Source of the DNA: Phocaeicola oris
Lineage (GTDB): Bacteria; Bacteroidota; Bacteroidia; Bacteroidales; Bacteroidaceae
Direction of reading: 5' to 3'
NCBI RefSeq assembly: GCF_021295095.1
Contig: NZ_JAJLQX010000001.1
Coordinates: forward strand, 186,001 to 250,000
DNA length: 64,000 nucleotides
The position numbers and the translations under genes are program-made. A model generated the notes under the pieces. That model was given only the letters and a program-made list of their open reading frames with translations. It searched no databases and was not told where the DNA came from. Positions 27,100 to 38,707 of the stretch are shown one piece after another; the stretch's first letter is position 1; the number at the start of each line of letters is the position of its first letter.

Positions 27100-27417
27100 A
27101 TGAAAAAGTTATTGTACTTATTTACTATTTGTAGTATGTTGTTGGTTAGTAGCTGTGGAACAATTGACAATATGAGTAATGCCATGTTTAAAGTGAAGAA
27201 AGGAATGACAACAGAGGAAGTATCAAGAGTATTGGGTAAACCGGATTATAGGCGGTTCAATGAAGATATGGAGGAGTGGCAGTATGAGAGAATTCCTTGG
27301 ATAGGTTATACTAAAATCTTTATAGTTGGTTTTTGTGACGGCAAAGTGGTTAACTTTAATTCTTTTCGCGAGCCTAACACACCGGAAAATAAAGTGAATG
27401 TAGAGGTAAATAACTGA
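27100..27417 (+). CDS. Small lipoprotein with BamE/SmpA-like fold
   Basis: A 105-aa lipoprotein: signal MKKLLYLFTICSMLLVSSC with Cys19 as the lipid site. The mature part has the SmpA/OmlA-like pattern FKVKKGMTTEEVSRVLGKPDYRR followed by WQYER and a GKVVNFNSF strand. Proteins of this type (BamE-like) associate with outer-membrane assembly, but many short homologues are uncharacterised. The ATG at 27100 follows a GGAG motif and starts the signal peptide. Confidence 0.72.
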   Translation: MKKLLYLFTICSMLLVSSCGTIDNMSNAMFKVKKGMTTEEVSRVLGKPDYRRFNEDMEEWQYERIPWIGYTKIFIVGFCDGKVVNFNSFREPNTPENKVNVEVNN

Positions 27418-27445
27418 ATAATTTCTTTAAAAAATGAGATAACAC

Positions 27446-27476
27446 TTCGTGTTTTCTGGAGAATTGCCTATATTTG
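27446..27476 (+). promoter_or_regulatory. Putative guaB promoter
   Basis: TTCG (27446-27449), a 19-bp spacer and TATATTTG (27469-27476). The -7 box is perfect and the upstream box has one mismatch. Predicted leader about 25 nt. No further promoter of this quality was seen in the long gene run downstream. Confidence 0.65.
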
Positions 27477-27486
27477 CACGCAATAA

Positions 27487-28986
<1,500 letters not shown>

Positions 28987-28993
28987 TTTTATT

Positions 28994-30340
28994 ATGCCCC
29001 TTGTTGGTGTAATAGGACTTCTTTTTGTGCATACTGCCAATATGTATGCTCAAAAAGAAGTTGTCTTTTCTATCGGAGATAAGATGCTGATAGACAGAAC
29101 AGAGTTTAACTATCAGCTGTCGAAATCAGGTAAGCAGGAAAAAGATTTTAAAAATATTTATATTGACTATAAGCTTAAAGTATGTGAAGCGGAAGCTCAA
29201 GGTTTGGATACAACAGAGGAATTTAAGTCTCAGTATTCATATTATACAAGTCAGATATTAAAACCGTATTTTCAAGATCAGCAGCGGCTTATTTTCGAGG
29301 AACAACGTATCTCTTCTCGTGAACAAAATCGATTAAACTTGTCAGAATGGGTTAAAATAGCCCATATTAGTGTTGATATTCCTCAGTTTGCTGACGCAAA
29401 GTTAGCGTATCGGGCAAGGACATGGATGGATTCTATTTATTCGGCTGTTAAAAGTGGTTCTGATTTTATCTCGTTCATAAAGAAATTTGGGCCTGTCTAT
29501 ACGCTGATGCCGGAGAAACTACATGTCACACTTTCAGAACTTCAATGGATGCCAGCCAACAGAAATCTCAAAGAATGGATGGAAAATTTGGTCACGCTGG
29601 AGAAAGGGAAAGTGTCGGTTCCTTTTGCGTCCCCTAAGGGTATGCATCTGATTAAGCTCATTGATCGTCGGTCAGATATTCCTTTATCAATGATAAAACC
29701 TTTGGCAGATCAGTATCTGGAAAGTTTAGGAAGTAATAATCCTACTATCGATAAAGATAACATGTTGATTTGGAATAAGGGTGGTCTTGTTTTATTGGAG
29801 CAGAAGTATCCGGAATTGAAACTTCAGTTACAAGATGTCCATGATGGGCTGTTAGTCATGGCTTTTGATAAGCAATATGTTGATAAGACTCTTCCTGACG
29901 ATGCTATTTTGGAAAGATATTATGCGCAGCATAAAAATAACTGGAAGGTGCCTTGTTTTAAAGGTGCAGTTATTCATGCCAAGAATAAAAAAATAGCGAA
30001 AACGATTAAGAAATATTTGAAATCGCAACCAATTGATGAATGGAAGACAGCTTATGAACGATTGGTTTCCAATGGTGAAGAGAAGGATATGTTGGCTCAA
30101 GTGGAGATAGGGATTTTCCAAATAGGTAAAAACGCGGCTATTGATAAGAAGGTTTTTAAACAAGGAACTTATCAACCTGATGTTGATTATCCGATTACTT
30201 TGGTGATAGGAAAGAAGATGAAAAACGGTCCTGAAGATTTTAAGGATGTCAAAGAGCAGGTTACTCATAATTTTCTGTCGGAATATGAAGAACAATTATT
30301 AAAACACTTGAGAGAAAAATATCATGTTGAAAGAAATTGA
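28994..30340 (+). CDS. Periplasmic parvulin-type peptidyl-prolyl isomerase
   Basis: A 448-aa exported protein (signal MPLVGVIGLLFVHTANMYAQ). After an N-terminal SurA-like chaperone segment (VVFSIGDKMLIDRTEFNYQLSKSG), a diverged rotamase domain is visible around residues 105-235 (WVKIAHISVDI, LHVTLSELQWMPANRNL, GMHLIKLIDRR), followed by an unassigned C-terminal half. The open frame extends back into guaB, but the ATG 7 bp after the guaB stop begins the signal peptide. It is followed by a second SurA-like gene, implying a joint role in outer-membrane protein folding. Confidence 0.82.
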   Translation: MPLVGVIGLLFVHTANMYAQKEVVFSIGDKMLIDRTEFNYQLSKSGKQEKDFKNIYIDYKLKVCEAEAQGLDTTEEFKSQYSYYTSQILKPYFQDQQRLIFEEQRISSREQNRLNLSEWVKIAHISVDIPQFADAKLAYRARTWMDSIYSAVKSGSDFISFIKKFGPVYTLMPEKLHVTLSELQWMPANRNLKEWMENLVTLEKGKVSVPFASPKGMHLIKLIDRRSDIPLSMIKPLADQYLESLGSNNPTIDKDNMLIWNKGGLVLLEQKYPELKLQLQDVHDGLLVMAFDKQYVDKTLPDDAILERYYAQHKNNWKVPCFKGAVIHAKNKKIAKTIKKYLKSQPIDEWKTAYERLVSNGEEKDMLAQVEIGIFQIGKNAAIDKKVFKQGTYQPDVDYPITLVIGKKMKNGPEDFKDVKEQVTHNFLSEYEEQLLKHLREKYHVERN

Positions 30341-30439
30341 GAGGATTTAAAATCCGTTAATAATAGCGGAAGTATATAAATTTACTATATCTTCGTACAT
30401 TAATAGCTTTTTAGAATGATTGAATACATAAATAATTGT

Positions 30440-31813
30440 ATGAATAAGAAATTTTGTTTGTTTTTGCTGATAATGTTAGCTCCTATATTTGCTTTTGCTC
30501 AGGATAATGTCGTTGACGAGGTGGTATGGGTTGTTGGCGATGAAGCAATTCTGAAATCAGATGTAGAGAACGAGCGTTTAAATGCTCAGTATGAAGGAAG
30601 AAAGATAGATGGAGATCCGTATTGTGTTATTCCTGAACAATTAGCTATTCGTAAGTTGTACTTACATCAAGCAGAGTTGGATAGTGTTATAGTTTCCGAT
30701 CAAGATGTCCTTAGCATGGTAGAACGTAAAACTAACTGGTATATTGATCAGATTGGCTCTAAAGAGAAGATGGAAGAGTACTTTAACAAGACTACAACAC
30801 AGATTAGAGAGATGCTTCGTGAGAATGAACGTGAAGAACAGACTGTTCAAAAAATGCAGCAACAACTTGTTGGTGAGATAAAGATTGTTCCTGCCGAGGT
30901 TCGTAGATATTTTAAGGATCTTCCATCCGATAGTATTCCTTATATTCCTACTCAAGTGGAAGTCCAGGTTATTGTTTTAGAACCAAAGATTCCACAGTCG
31001 GAAATTGAGCGTGTTAAAAAAACATTACGTGATTATACACAGAAAATCACTTCAGGGGAGATGCCTTTCTCAGTATTGGCTCGTCTTTATTCAGAAGATG
31101 AGGCATCGGCTCGTCGTGGGGGGGAATTAGGATTTATGAGTAAAGGAGAGTTAGTTCCTGAATACGCGAATGTTGCATTTAACTTGCAAGACCCTAATAA
31201 AGTATCAAAAATAGTAGAATCAGAATTCGGATTTCATATTATTCAGTTGATAGAAAAACGTGGAGACAGAATAAATACTCGTCATATTCTTTTGAAACCG
31301 AAAGTTGATGAAAAGGATATAGAGGCGTCAACATTGAAACTTGATTCTATAGCAAAGGAGATTCGTAATGATAAGTTTTCTTTTGATGAAGCTGCATTCT
31401 ATATTTCCCAAGACAAGGATACGAAGAATAATCATGGCTTGATGGCTAATACAATGACAGGAACTTCTCGTTTTGAAATGGATCAATTGGCACAACGTTC
31501 ACAGGAGATTGCAAAGGTAGTAGATAAGATGCATGTCGGAGAGATTTCGGAACCATTTATAATGACGAATACGAAAGGACGTGAGGTTTGTGCAATAGTC
31601 AAGCTAAAGAGCCGTATAGATGGTCATAAGGCTACAATGACGGAAGATTATCAGCGGTTAAAACAGATAGTAATGGCTAAACGAAGCAATGAAATTCTGG
31701 ATAAATGGATACGTGATAAACAAAAGAAGACATACGTCAGAATAAATGATAAATGGCATAATTGTGATTTTAAATATCCTGGATGGGTACATACAGAAGA
31801 TAGTAAGTTGTGA
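30440..31813 (+). CDS. surA: SurA-like periplasmic chaperone/peptidyl-prolyl isomerase
   Basis: A 457-aa protein with signal peptide (LFLLIMLAPIFAFAQ) and SurA architecture: N-terminal chaperone region (VVDEVVWVVGDEAILKSDVE, about 20-170), a first rotamase domain (VEVQVIVLEPK...RGGELGFMSKGELVPEY...FGFHIIQLIEKRG, about 175-275) and a second, more diverged one (TRHILLKPKV, about 280-395). SurA escorts outer-membrane proteins through the periplasm. A -7-like TATCTTCG at 30388-30395 could provide an internal promoter. Its last bases overlap the next start codon. Confidence 0.88.
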   Translation: MNKKFCLFLLIMLAPIFAFAQDNVVDEVVWVVGDEAILKSDVENERLNAQYEGRKIDGDPYCVIPEQLAIRKLYLHQAELDSVIVSDQDVLSMVERKTNWYIDQIGSKEKMEEYFNKTTTQIREMLRENEREEQTVQKMQQQLVGEIKIVPAEVRRYFKDLPSDSIPYIPTQVEVQVIVLEPKIPQSEIERVKKTLRDYTQKITSGEMPFSVLARLYSEDEASARRGGELGFMSKGELVPEYANVAFNLQDPNKVSKIVESEFGFHIIQLIEKRGDRINTRHILLKPKVDEKDIEASTLKLDSIAKEIRNDKFSFDEAAFYISQDKDTKNNHGLMANTMTGTSRFEMDQLAQRSQEIAKVVDKMHVGEISEPFIMTNTKGREVCAIVKLKSRIDGHKATMTEDYQRLKQIVMAKRSNEILDKWIRDKQKKTYVRINDKWHNCDFKYPGWVHTEDSKL

Positions 31814-33564
31814 GTAAAAGAAATTATAAATTATATGACGGGCATAGGGTACTACTTGTAAGTTTTCTATGCCTGTTTGCTCTTTGTATTTTAGCTCAGG
31901 TCAATCAAATAAGACCTGCAAAGCAAGCTAAACAGGCGAAGAGCAAAGTTTATCTGCTTCATTCAGACGTAATCAAGAAGAGCATGGATAATCCGGATCC
32001 GAATGCTCAGATATTGATAGGAAATGTAGAATTCCGTCACGATAGCGTGTATATGTATTGTGATAGTGCTTGTTTCTATCAGGAGTCGAATTCTTTTGAA
32101 GCCTATGATAATGTGAAGATGGAACAGGGAGATACACTTTTCCTGTATGGAGATTATCTTTTTTATGATGGAAATACAAAAATTGCGCAGGTCCGCAACC
32201 ATGTTAAAATGGAAAACAAGACGACCACACTTCTTACTGATAGTTTGAATTATGACCGTGTGATGAATTTGGGATACTATTTTGATGGTGGTATCTTGAT
32301 GGATGAAGAGAATGTATTGACATCTGATTGGGGAGAATATAATCCGTCAACAAAACAGGCTGTTTTTAACTATAATGTGAGATTGGAAAATAAGAAGTTT
32401 ACCTTGACAGCAGATACATTGCATTATAATACAGAAACAAAAATAACAAATATCGTAGGACCAACGAATATTGTTAGTGATAAAGATTATATTTATTCAG
32501 AACGAGGTTCATATAATACTTCAACCGGCCAGGCTATCCTTCTTGATCGTTCGAAGATTATTAATGAAGGCGGAAAGCAAATGACAGGTGACAGCTTGTT
32601 TTATGATAGAGAGAAGGCTTATGGTGAGGCATTTAATAATATCATTTATAACGATACTGTGAATAAGAATCAATTGACAGGTAATTACGGCTTTTATAAT
32701 GATTCTACAAAATTTGCGTATGTTACGGATTATGCCCAATTGATAGATTATTCTCAGGGTGACAGTTTATTCTTACATGCTGACACTTTACAAATGTATA
32801 CATTTAACCTGAATACTGATTCTATATATCGTGAAGCTAGAGCTTACTTTAAAGTACGCTTCTTTCGGAATGATGTACAGGGTGTTTGTGATTCTTTAGT
32901 GTTTTCTTCAAAAGATAGTTGCCTAACTATGTATCGTGAACCTGTTCTTTGGCATGAGAACCAGCAATTGTTGGGAGAAAAAATTTATATTTATATGAAT
33001 GATAGTACTATTGATTGGGCGAATATTCATAATCAGGCTCTTTCTATGGAACAGTTGGATTCTGTTAAGTATAATCAGGTAAGCGGAAAAGATATCAACG
33101 CATATTTTATCAATGGTGAGATGCGTCAGGTTGATGTAATCGGATCGGTTAGAGTTATTTATTATTATCAGGATAAAGATAGTACATATTTGGGCATGGA
33201 TGTATCTGAGACAAGTACATTAAATCTTTATTTACAGAATAGAAAGATGAAAAAGATAAAGATGTACCCTAAACCGACAGGAACGTTCTATCCTATGGGA
33301 ATGATTCCGGATAATAAGCGGAAACTGGATAGTTTTGCGTGGTTTGATTATCTTCGTCCTAGGGATAAAAGAGATATAATGGTTTGGAGATATCGTTTAG
33401 CAGGACAAGGTTTGAAGAAGACAAAGCATTCGCCAGCCCCTATACCAAATCAGAATTTATTTAAGAGAGAAGAAAAAAGCAAGAAAGACGTTAATAAAGA
33501 AAATAAAAACGTTGTTATGCAAAGTATCGATATACCATTGGATAGTGTCAAAGTGGATAACTGA
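31810..33564 (+). CDS. OstA/LptA-like periplasmic protein (LPS transport type)
   Basis: A 584-aa exported protein with an N-terminal hydrophobic segment (LLVSFLCLFALCILAQ). The body is made of repeating beta-strand units with motifs such as GNVEFRHDSVYMYCDSACFY and DNVKMEQGDTLFLYGDYLFYDG, characteristic of the OstA/LptA beta-jellyroll fold that carries LPS across the periplasm. It is much longer than LptA and lacks the LptD barrel. The start is a GTG overlapping the surA stop (GTGA), implying translational coupling. Confidence 0.8.
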   Translation: MSKRNYKLYDGHRVLLVSFLCLFALCILAQVNQIRPAKQAKQAKSKVYLLHSDVIKKSMDNPDPNAQILIGNVEFRHDSVYMYCDSACFYQESNSFEAYDNVKMEQGDTLFLYGDYLFYDGNTKIAQVRNHVKMENKTTTLLTDSLNYDRVMNLGYYFDGGILMDEENVLTSDWGEYNPSTKQAVFNYNVRLENKKFTLTADTLHYNTETKITNIVGPTNIVSDKDYIYSERGSYNTSTGQAILLDRSKIINEGGKQMTGDSLFYDREKAYGEAFNNIIYNDTVNKNQLTGNYGFYNDSTKFAYVTDYAQLIDYSQGDSLFLHADTLQMYTFNLNTDSIYREARAYFKVRFFRNDVQGVCDSLVFSSKDSCLTMYREPVLWHENQQLLGEKIYIYMNDSTIDWANIHNQALSMEQLDSVKYNQVSGKDINAYFINGEMRQVDVIGSVRVIYYYQDKDSTYLGMDVSETSTLNLYLQNRKMKKIKMYPKPTGTFYPMGMIPDNKRKLDSFAWFDYLRPRDKRDIMVWRYRLAGQGLKKTKHSPAPIPNQNLFKREEKSKKDVNKENKNVVMQSIDIPLDSVKVDN

Positions 33565-33598
33565 AATAAGAATAAAACTAATGATAAAATAATAAACT

Positions 33599-33898
33599 AT
33601 GGGTATGGGATTCTTTAACATGGATAAGCCCCGTCCTTATCATCATGAATATATTTATTATGATGAACGGAAGGAAAAACTGAAGGAAATAGAGGAACGT
33701 GCGAAACGTGAACTTGGTATGCTTCCTCCAAAGGAATTTAAACCGGAGGATATTCGCGGTAAATTTGTTGAAGGAACAAAATATCTGAAGCGTCGTAAAG
33801 AAAGTGGAAGGAAGCCATCGTACGCAATGCTTATTATTGGAATTTTGGTATTATCTTATATCTTGTATTACTTGGTTACAGGTAATATTACGTTTTAA
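33599..33898 (+). CDS. Small conserved membrane protein of unknown function
   Basis: A 99-aa protein with a charged cytoplasmic N-terminal region (helical, [12 protein letters not shown]) and a single C-terminal membrane helix (about 75-95; [17 protein letters not shown]). The first half, with [16 protein letters not shown], shows no domain that I recognise. It lies between the OstA-like gene and mutL, 11 bp before mutL. Confidence 0.7.
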   Translation: MGMGFFNMDKPRPYHHEYIYYDERKEKLKEIEERAKRELGMLPPKEFKPEDIRGKFVEGTKYLKRRKESGRKPSYAMLIIGILVLSYILYYLVTGNITF

Positions 33899-33909
33899 AA
33901 CAACTGACA

Positions 33910-35736
33910 ATGAGTGATGTAATTCGTGTACTTCCTGATTCTGTTGCCAACCAAATTGCCGCAGGTGAAGTTATACAGCGTCCTGCTTCTGTAATAAAAG
34001 AATTAATGGAAAATTCCATTGATGCCGGAGCAATGCATATTGATGTGGTGATAACTGATGCGGGTAAGACGTCTATTCAAGTGATAGATGATGGTAAAGG
34101 AATGTCTGATACCGATGCACGAATCGCTTTTGAACGGCATGCGACATCTAAAATTCGTCAGGCTTCTGATCTGTTTGCTTTACATACAATGGGATTTCGC
34201 GGAGAAGCTTTAGCTTCTATAGCAGCAGTTGCGCAAGTGGAACTTCGTACAAGAACAGCAGATGAAGAATTGGGTACAAGCATTCAGATTTCCGGATCTA
34301 AGTTTGAGAGCCAAGAAGCTATAGCTTGTCCGAAAGGCAGTAACTTTATAATCAAGAATTTGTTTTTTAATATTCCTGCCAGACGAAAATTCTTGAAATC
34401 AAATCATACAGAACTTAATAATATTCTTGTTGAATTTGAGCGTGTAGTATTAGTTAACCCGACTGTATCTTTTACACTTTATCATAATGATATTGAACTT
34501 TATAATCTTCCAGCATCTTCATTGCGCCAACGAATTATAGGTGTGTTTGGAAAAAAAATGGATCAGGATTTGTTAGATCTGAAATTGGATACCACCATGG
34601 TAAAGCTATCTGGTTATGTGGGGCGTCCGGAATCATCTCGAAAGAGAGGTGTCAGGCAATATTTCTTTGTAAATGGACGTTACATGCGTCATCCTTATTT
34701 TAATAAAGCTGTGATGAGTGCGTATGAAAAATTGCTTCCGGCAGATGAGGAAGTTCCTTATTTTATATATTTTAATGTAGATCCAGCTAATATTGACGTT
34801 AATATCCATCCAACTAAAACGGAAATAAAATTTGAAAACGAACCAGCTATCTGGCAAATTCTATCTGCAGTAGTAAAGGAAACGTTAGGAAAGTTTAATG
34901 AAGTTCCTTCTATAGATTTTGATACGGAGGATATGCCGGATATTCCTGTTTACGAACCATCGAAATTAGAAGGGGTAAAACCTCCAAAGGTATCTATTGA
35001 CCCTTCATATAATCCTTTTAGAGATAATAGTTACGCCCAACAACAGAAAAATTTGAATCGTTGGCAGGAATTGTATAAGGGATTAGAGGGACAAAATGAC
35101 CTTATGCCGGAAACTAATTATTCAGGAAAAGAAGAAGAGCCTACTTTATATGACGACCAAAATGTCTTACAGACGGGAACTGTTCATTATCAATATAAGG
35201 GACAATATATACTTACATCTGTTAAGTCGGGCTTAATGATTATAGATCAGCAGCGAGCTCATATCAGGATATTGTATGATCAATATATCAGGCAGATAAA
35301 GACTCAAAAGGGGAATTCACAAGGATTACTTTTTCCTGAGATGGTGCAATTTCCAATATCTGATTTACCAATTGTGCAAGAAGAGATGTCGGATTTGGAA
35401 TATTTGGGGTTTGAACTTGCGGATTTGGGTAACGGAAGTTATTCTATTAATGGAGTACCTGTTAATATTGACGGCTTAAATCCTGCTACACTTTTGCAGA
35501 ATATGATTCAAACGGCAAAAGATAAAAGTGGAAAAGTTAAAGAGTCAATTCAAAGTACATTAGCATTATCTTTAGCTAAAGCTGCGTCTATCGTTCCCGG
35601 ACAGGTGCTTTCTAATGAGGAAATGAATAATTTGGTAGAACAATTATTATCTCTTTCAACTCCTAATTATACTCCTGACGGTAAAACAGTATTATATGTT
35701 TTAAGAGATGATGAACTGAATAAATATTTTAAGTAA
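33910..35736 (+). CDS. mutL: DNA mismatch repair protein MutL (endonuclease motif lost)
   Basis: A 608-aa protein. The N-terminal GHKL ATPase has [32 protein letters not shown] and [13 protein letters not shown]; residues 210-330 form the second domain. The C-terminal dimerisation domain (about 410-608) carries [14 protein letters not shown] at the place of the endonuclease motif DQHA(X)2E(X)4E: Glu positions are Ile and Asp, and the later zinc-site motifs are also absent. So it is probably an ATP-dependent coordinator rather than a nicking enzyme. Its TAATG stop/start links it to cysQ. Confidence 0.95.
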   Translation: MSDVIRVLPDSVANQIAAGEVIQRPASVIKELMENSIDAGAMHIDVVITDAGKTSIQVIDDGKGMSDTDARIAFERHATSKIRQASDLFALHTMGFRGEALASIAAVAQVELRTRTADEELGTSIQISGSKFESQEAIACPKGSNFIIKNLFFNIPARRKFLKSNHTELNNILVEFERVVLVNPTVSFTLYHNDIELYNLPASSLRQRIIGVFGKKMDQDLLDLKLDTTMVKLSGYVGRPESSRKRGVRQYFFVNGRYMRHPYFNKAVMSAYEKLLPADEEVPYFIYFNVDPANIDVNIHPTKTEIKFENEPAIWQILSAVVKETLGKFNEVPSIDFDTEDMPDIPVYEPSKLEGVKPPKVSIDPSYNPFRDNSYAQQQKNLNRWQELYKGLEGQNDLMPETNYSGKEEEPTLYDDQNVLQTGTVHYQYKGQYILTSVKSGLMIIDQQRAHIRILYDQYIRQIKTQKGNSQGLLFPEMVQFPISDLPIVQEEMSDLEYLGFELADLGNGSYSINGVPVNIDGLNPATLLQNMIQTAKDKSGKVKESIQSTLALSLAKAASIVPGQVLSNEEMNNLVEQLLSLSTPNYTPDGKTVLYVLRDDELNKYFK

Positions 35737-36548
35737 TGATTTTAAACGATTATATTTTTCAAGTTATTGATATTGCGTTAAAAGCAGGGAAGGAAGTAAT
35801 GTCGATATATGAAAGCCCTAATTCTGACTTTGAGATAGAGATAAAAGTCGATAATTCCCCTTTGACTGTTGCTGATAAGAAGTCGAATGAAATTATTACA
35901 AACTTTTTAAAAACGACAGATTTTCCTATTTTAAGTGAAGAAGCTAATCTTCCTTCCTATGAAGTACGTAAACAATGGAAAATATTTTGGATTGTTGATC
36001 CTCTAGATGGAACAAAAGAATTTATAAAAAGGAATGGTGAGTTTACTATAAATATAGCTTTAGCTAAAGATGGTATTCCTATTATGGGGGTTATTTATGT
36101 TCCGGTCAAACAAACACTATATTGGGGAATAAAGGGAGAGGGAGCTTATAAAATAGAAAATATAAAAGATGTAGAGAATATTACATATCAGAATTTAAAG
36201 CGAAAAGCTTTAGTTCTTCCGGGGGCTCGACATGCTGATTCTTATGTAGTTGTTGCTTCAAGATCTCATCTTTCGACAGAGACTCAGAGATATATAGACG
36301 AAATAAAAAAGATTCATCCAAATCTGGAAATAGATTCTGTTGGAAGCTCTATTAAAATTTGTTGGGTTGCAGAAGGAAAGGCAGATATTTATCCTCGTTT
36401 TGCTCCAACAATGGAGTGGGATACTGCAGCCGGTCATGCAATTGCTATTGCTGCTGGAGCTGATATATACCATGCTGACAGTAATAATCCTATTACTTAT
36501 AATAAGGAAGACTTGCATAATCCATGGTTTATTGTGAAACGAAATTAA
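35736..36548 (+). CDS. cysQ: 3'(2'),5'-bisphosphate nucleotidase CysQ
   Basis: A 270-aa inositol-monophosphatase-fold enzyme that hydrolyses PAP, the by-product of PAPS-dependent reactions. Metal-binding motifs: LSEEANLP, WIVDPLDGTKEFIKRNGEFT and the C-terminal EWDTAAGHAIA. It is the first gene of the sulfate activation block and starts within the mutL stop codon (TAATG). Confidence 0.94.
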   Translation: MILNDYIFQVIDIALKAGKEVMSIYESPNSDFEIEIKVDNSPLTVADKKSNEIITNFLKTTDFPILSEEANLPSYEVRKQWKIFWIVDPLDGTKEFIKRNGEFTINIALAKDGIPIMGVIYVPVKQTLYWGIKGEGAYKIENIKDVENITYQNLKRKALVLPGARHADSYVVVASRSHLSTETQRYIDEIKKIHPNLEIDSVGSSIKICWVAEGKADIYPRFAPTMEWDTAAGHAIAIAAGADIYHADSNNPITYNKEDLHNPWFIVKRN

Positions 36549-36560
36549 GTTGAAAAAAGA

Positions 36561-38102
36561 ATGGCGAGTATGATCATAGTGTTAGTTGGTCTTATCTTGA
36601 TGGTTATTGCACTAATCAGGGATAAAATGCGACCTGGTATGATTCTTTTTTCCGTTGTTGTTTTATTTCTCTGTTGCGGAATTCTTACGCCAAAGGAGGC
36701 ATTAGAAGGTTTTAGTAATAAAGGGATGATAACGGTTGCTCTTCTTTTTCTAATAAGTGAAGGTGTTAGACAATCAGGAATTCTTTCCCAGTTCATAAAA
36801 CGTGTATTCCCTCAAAAGAAGACTTCAATATGGAGAACACAGATTCGTTTGTTTCCAATAATCTCTTTTATTTCTGCTTTTTTAAATAATACGCCGGTTG
36901 TAGTAATTTTTGCACCAGCTATTAAACGTTGGGCTCAGAGCATGAAAACTCCAGTAACTAAATTTCTTATGCCTCTTTCTTATGCGACGATCTTAGGAGG
37001 TATGTGTACATTAATAGGAACCTCGACAAATTTGGTTGTTGACGGAATGATTATTGATGCAGGGTATAAAGGTTTCACTATGTTTGAATTAGGAAAAGTA
37101 GGTATATTTGTCGCTTTAGGTGGTATTATTTATATGTTGTTATTTTCTAATAAGTTATTGCCGACGGAAAGAAGAGATTCCATCAATGAAATTGAAAATA
37201 ATCTTTCTATTCATACGATTGAGGCAGTTATCGGCCCTCGTTTTCCGGGAATTAACAAGAAAGTCGGAACCTTTAATTTCTTTCGTCATTATGGAGCACA
37301 ACTGAAAGAAATTAAACGAAATGGAGAAAGCTTTATATCCAATATGGACAATCAGTTGTTTTGTGAAGGAGATACTTTAGTTCTTTGGGCCGATGAATCG
37401 TTTGTAAAAACTTGGGGAGATTCTTCTGGCTTTGTAATGTTGGCAGATGGAAAAGCAGAACTTCATTTTGGTAAGAAGAAAAAATATTTTGCATTGATTC
37501 TTTTGATTTTTATGATAGTTGGAGCTACGGTGGGTGAAACAACATTTGTTCGTAATGCTTTTCCTTCAGTAGAATTTGATATGTTCTTTTTTGCTTGTAT
37601 AACCACCATTATAATGATATGGACTAAAATGGTTCCACCAAGGAAATATACAAAATATATTACTTGGGATATTCTGATAACGATAGCATGTGCTTTTGCT
37701 ATTAGTAAAGCCATGGTAAATTCTGGTTTGGCAAGCTTTATGGCAAAATACATTATTTCTATGAGTCATGAATTAAGTCCGCGGGTATTATTAGCTATTT
37801 TATTTATTATGACGAATCTTTTTACAGAGCTAATTACCAACAATGCTGCAGCTGCTTTATCTTTTCCTATAGCTATTTCTTTATCTAATCAGTTAGAGGT
37901 AAACCCTGTACCTTTTTTTGTTATAATTTGTATTGCTTCTTCTGCTAGCTTTTCAACTCCAATTGGTTATCAAACTAACTTAATTGTACAAGGTATTGGC
38001 AATTATAAATTTGTTGATTTTGTAAAATTTGGGTTGCCTTTAAATATACTGACATTTATAATTACAATAACGTTAGTTCCTCTTATTTGGCCTTTAAATT
38101 GA
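36561..38102 (+). CDS. SLC13-family permease with RCK/TrkA-C insert (probable sulfate transporter)
   Basis: A 513-aa membrane protein with about ten helices in two halves. Each half has the DASS-type hairpin motif: AFLNNTPVVVIFAP and FTELITNNAAAALSFP, with STNLV and the later GYQTNLIV contributing the substrate site. Between them (about 205-300) lies one TrkA-C-like soluble domain (VIGPRFPGINKKV...EGDTLVLWADE). Sitting between cysQ and cysC, it most likely imports sulfate. Confidence 0.87.
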   Translation: MASMIIVLVGLILMVIALIRDKMRPGMILFSVVVLFLCCGILTPKEALEGFSNKGMITVALLFLISEGVRQSGILSQFIKRVFPQKKTSIWRTQIRLFPIISFISAFLNNTPVVVIFAPAIKRWAQSMKTPVTKFLMPLSYATILGGMCTLIGTSTNLVVDGMIIDAGYKGFTMFELGKVGIFVALGGIIYMLLFSNKLLPTERRDSINEIENNLSIHTIEAVIGPRFPGINKKVGTFNFFRHYGAQLKEIKRNGESFISNMDNQLFCEGDTLVLWADESFVKTWGDSSGFVMLADGKAELHFGKKKKYFALILLIFMIVGATVGETTFVRNAFPSVEFDMFFFACITTIIMIWTKMVPPRKYTKYITWDILITIACAFAISKAMVNSGLASFMAKYIISMSHELSPRVLLAILFIMTNLFTELITNNAAAALSFPIAISLSNQLEVNPVPFFVIICIASSASFSTPIGYQTNLIVQGIGNYKFVDFVKFGLPLNILTFIITITLVPLIWPLN

Positions 38103-38707
38103 TGTTTATGAAAGGAAATATATTTCCTATGGTTAATAAAATGATATCACGTACGGATAAAGAGAAGCTCTTACATCAGCATGGGCTTGTAATATGGTTT
38201 ACTGGATTGAGTGGATCAGGGAAGAGTACATTGGCTATAGCTTTGGAAAAAGAATTGCATCAAAGAAATTTTCTTTGCAGACTTCTGGATGGGGATAATA
38301 TCCGGTCAGGTATTAATAAGAATCTTGGATTTTCTGAAGAAGATAGAATGGAGAATATCCGTCGTATAGCCGAGATAGGGAAATTATTTGTAGAAACAGG
38401 GATAATAACTATTGCAGCATTGATTACTCCGACGAATAAATTACGTACATTGGCTTCAAATATTATTGGTAAAAAAGATTTCTTTGAGGTATATGTTTCT
38501 ACTCCTTTAATTGTTTGTGAGCAACGTGATATAAAAGGATTATATGCTAAGGCAAGAAGGGAAGAAATTAAAAATTTTACAGGAATCTCAGCTCCTTTTG
38601 AACAACCAACACAAGCTTCATCAGTCATTGATACATCGAACAAAAGTATAGATGAATGTATCAATGAGGTATTATCGAATGTATTACCTATAATTGTAAA
38701 TAAATGA
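38102..38707 (+). CDS. cysC: Adenylylsulfate (APS) kinase
   Basis: A 201-aa kinase that phosphorylates APS to PAPS. Walker [12 protein letters not shown], then [22 protein letters not shown] (APS-binding region and DGDN), [22 protein letters not shown] lid. I placed the start at the ATG overlapping the permease stop (TGATG); the ATG at 38108 is an alternative. The stop overlaps the cysD start (ATGA). No cysH reductase or sulfotransferase is adjacent. Confidence 0.93.
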   Translation: MFMKGNIFPMVNKMISRTDKEKLLHQHGLVIWFTGLSGSGKSTLAIALEKELHQRNFLCRLLDGDNIRSGINKNLGFSEEDRMENIRRIAEIGKLFVETGIITIAALITPTNKLRTLASNIIGKKDFFEVYVSTPLIVCEQRDIKGLYAKARREEIKNFTGISAPFEQPTQASSVIDTSNKSIDECINEVLSNVLPIIVNK

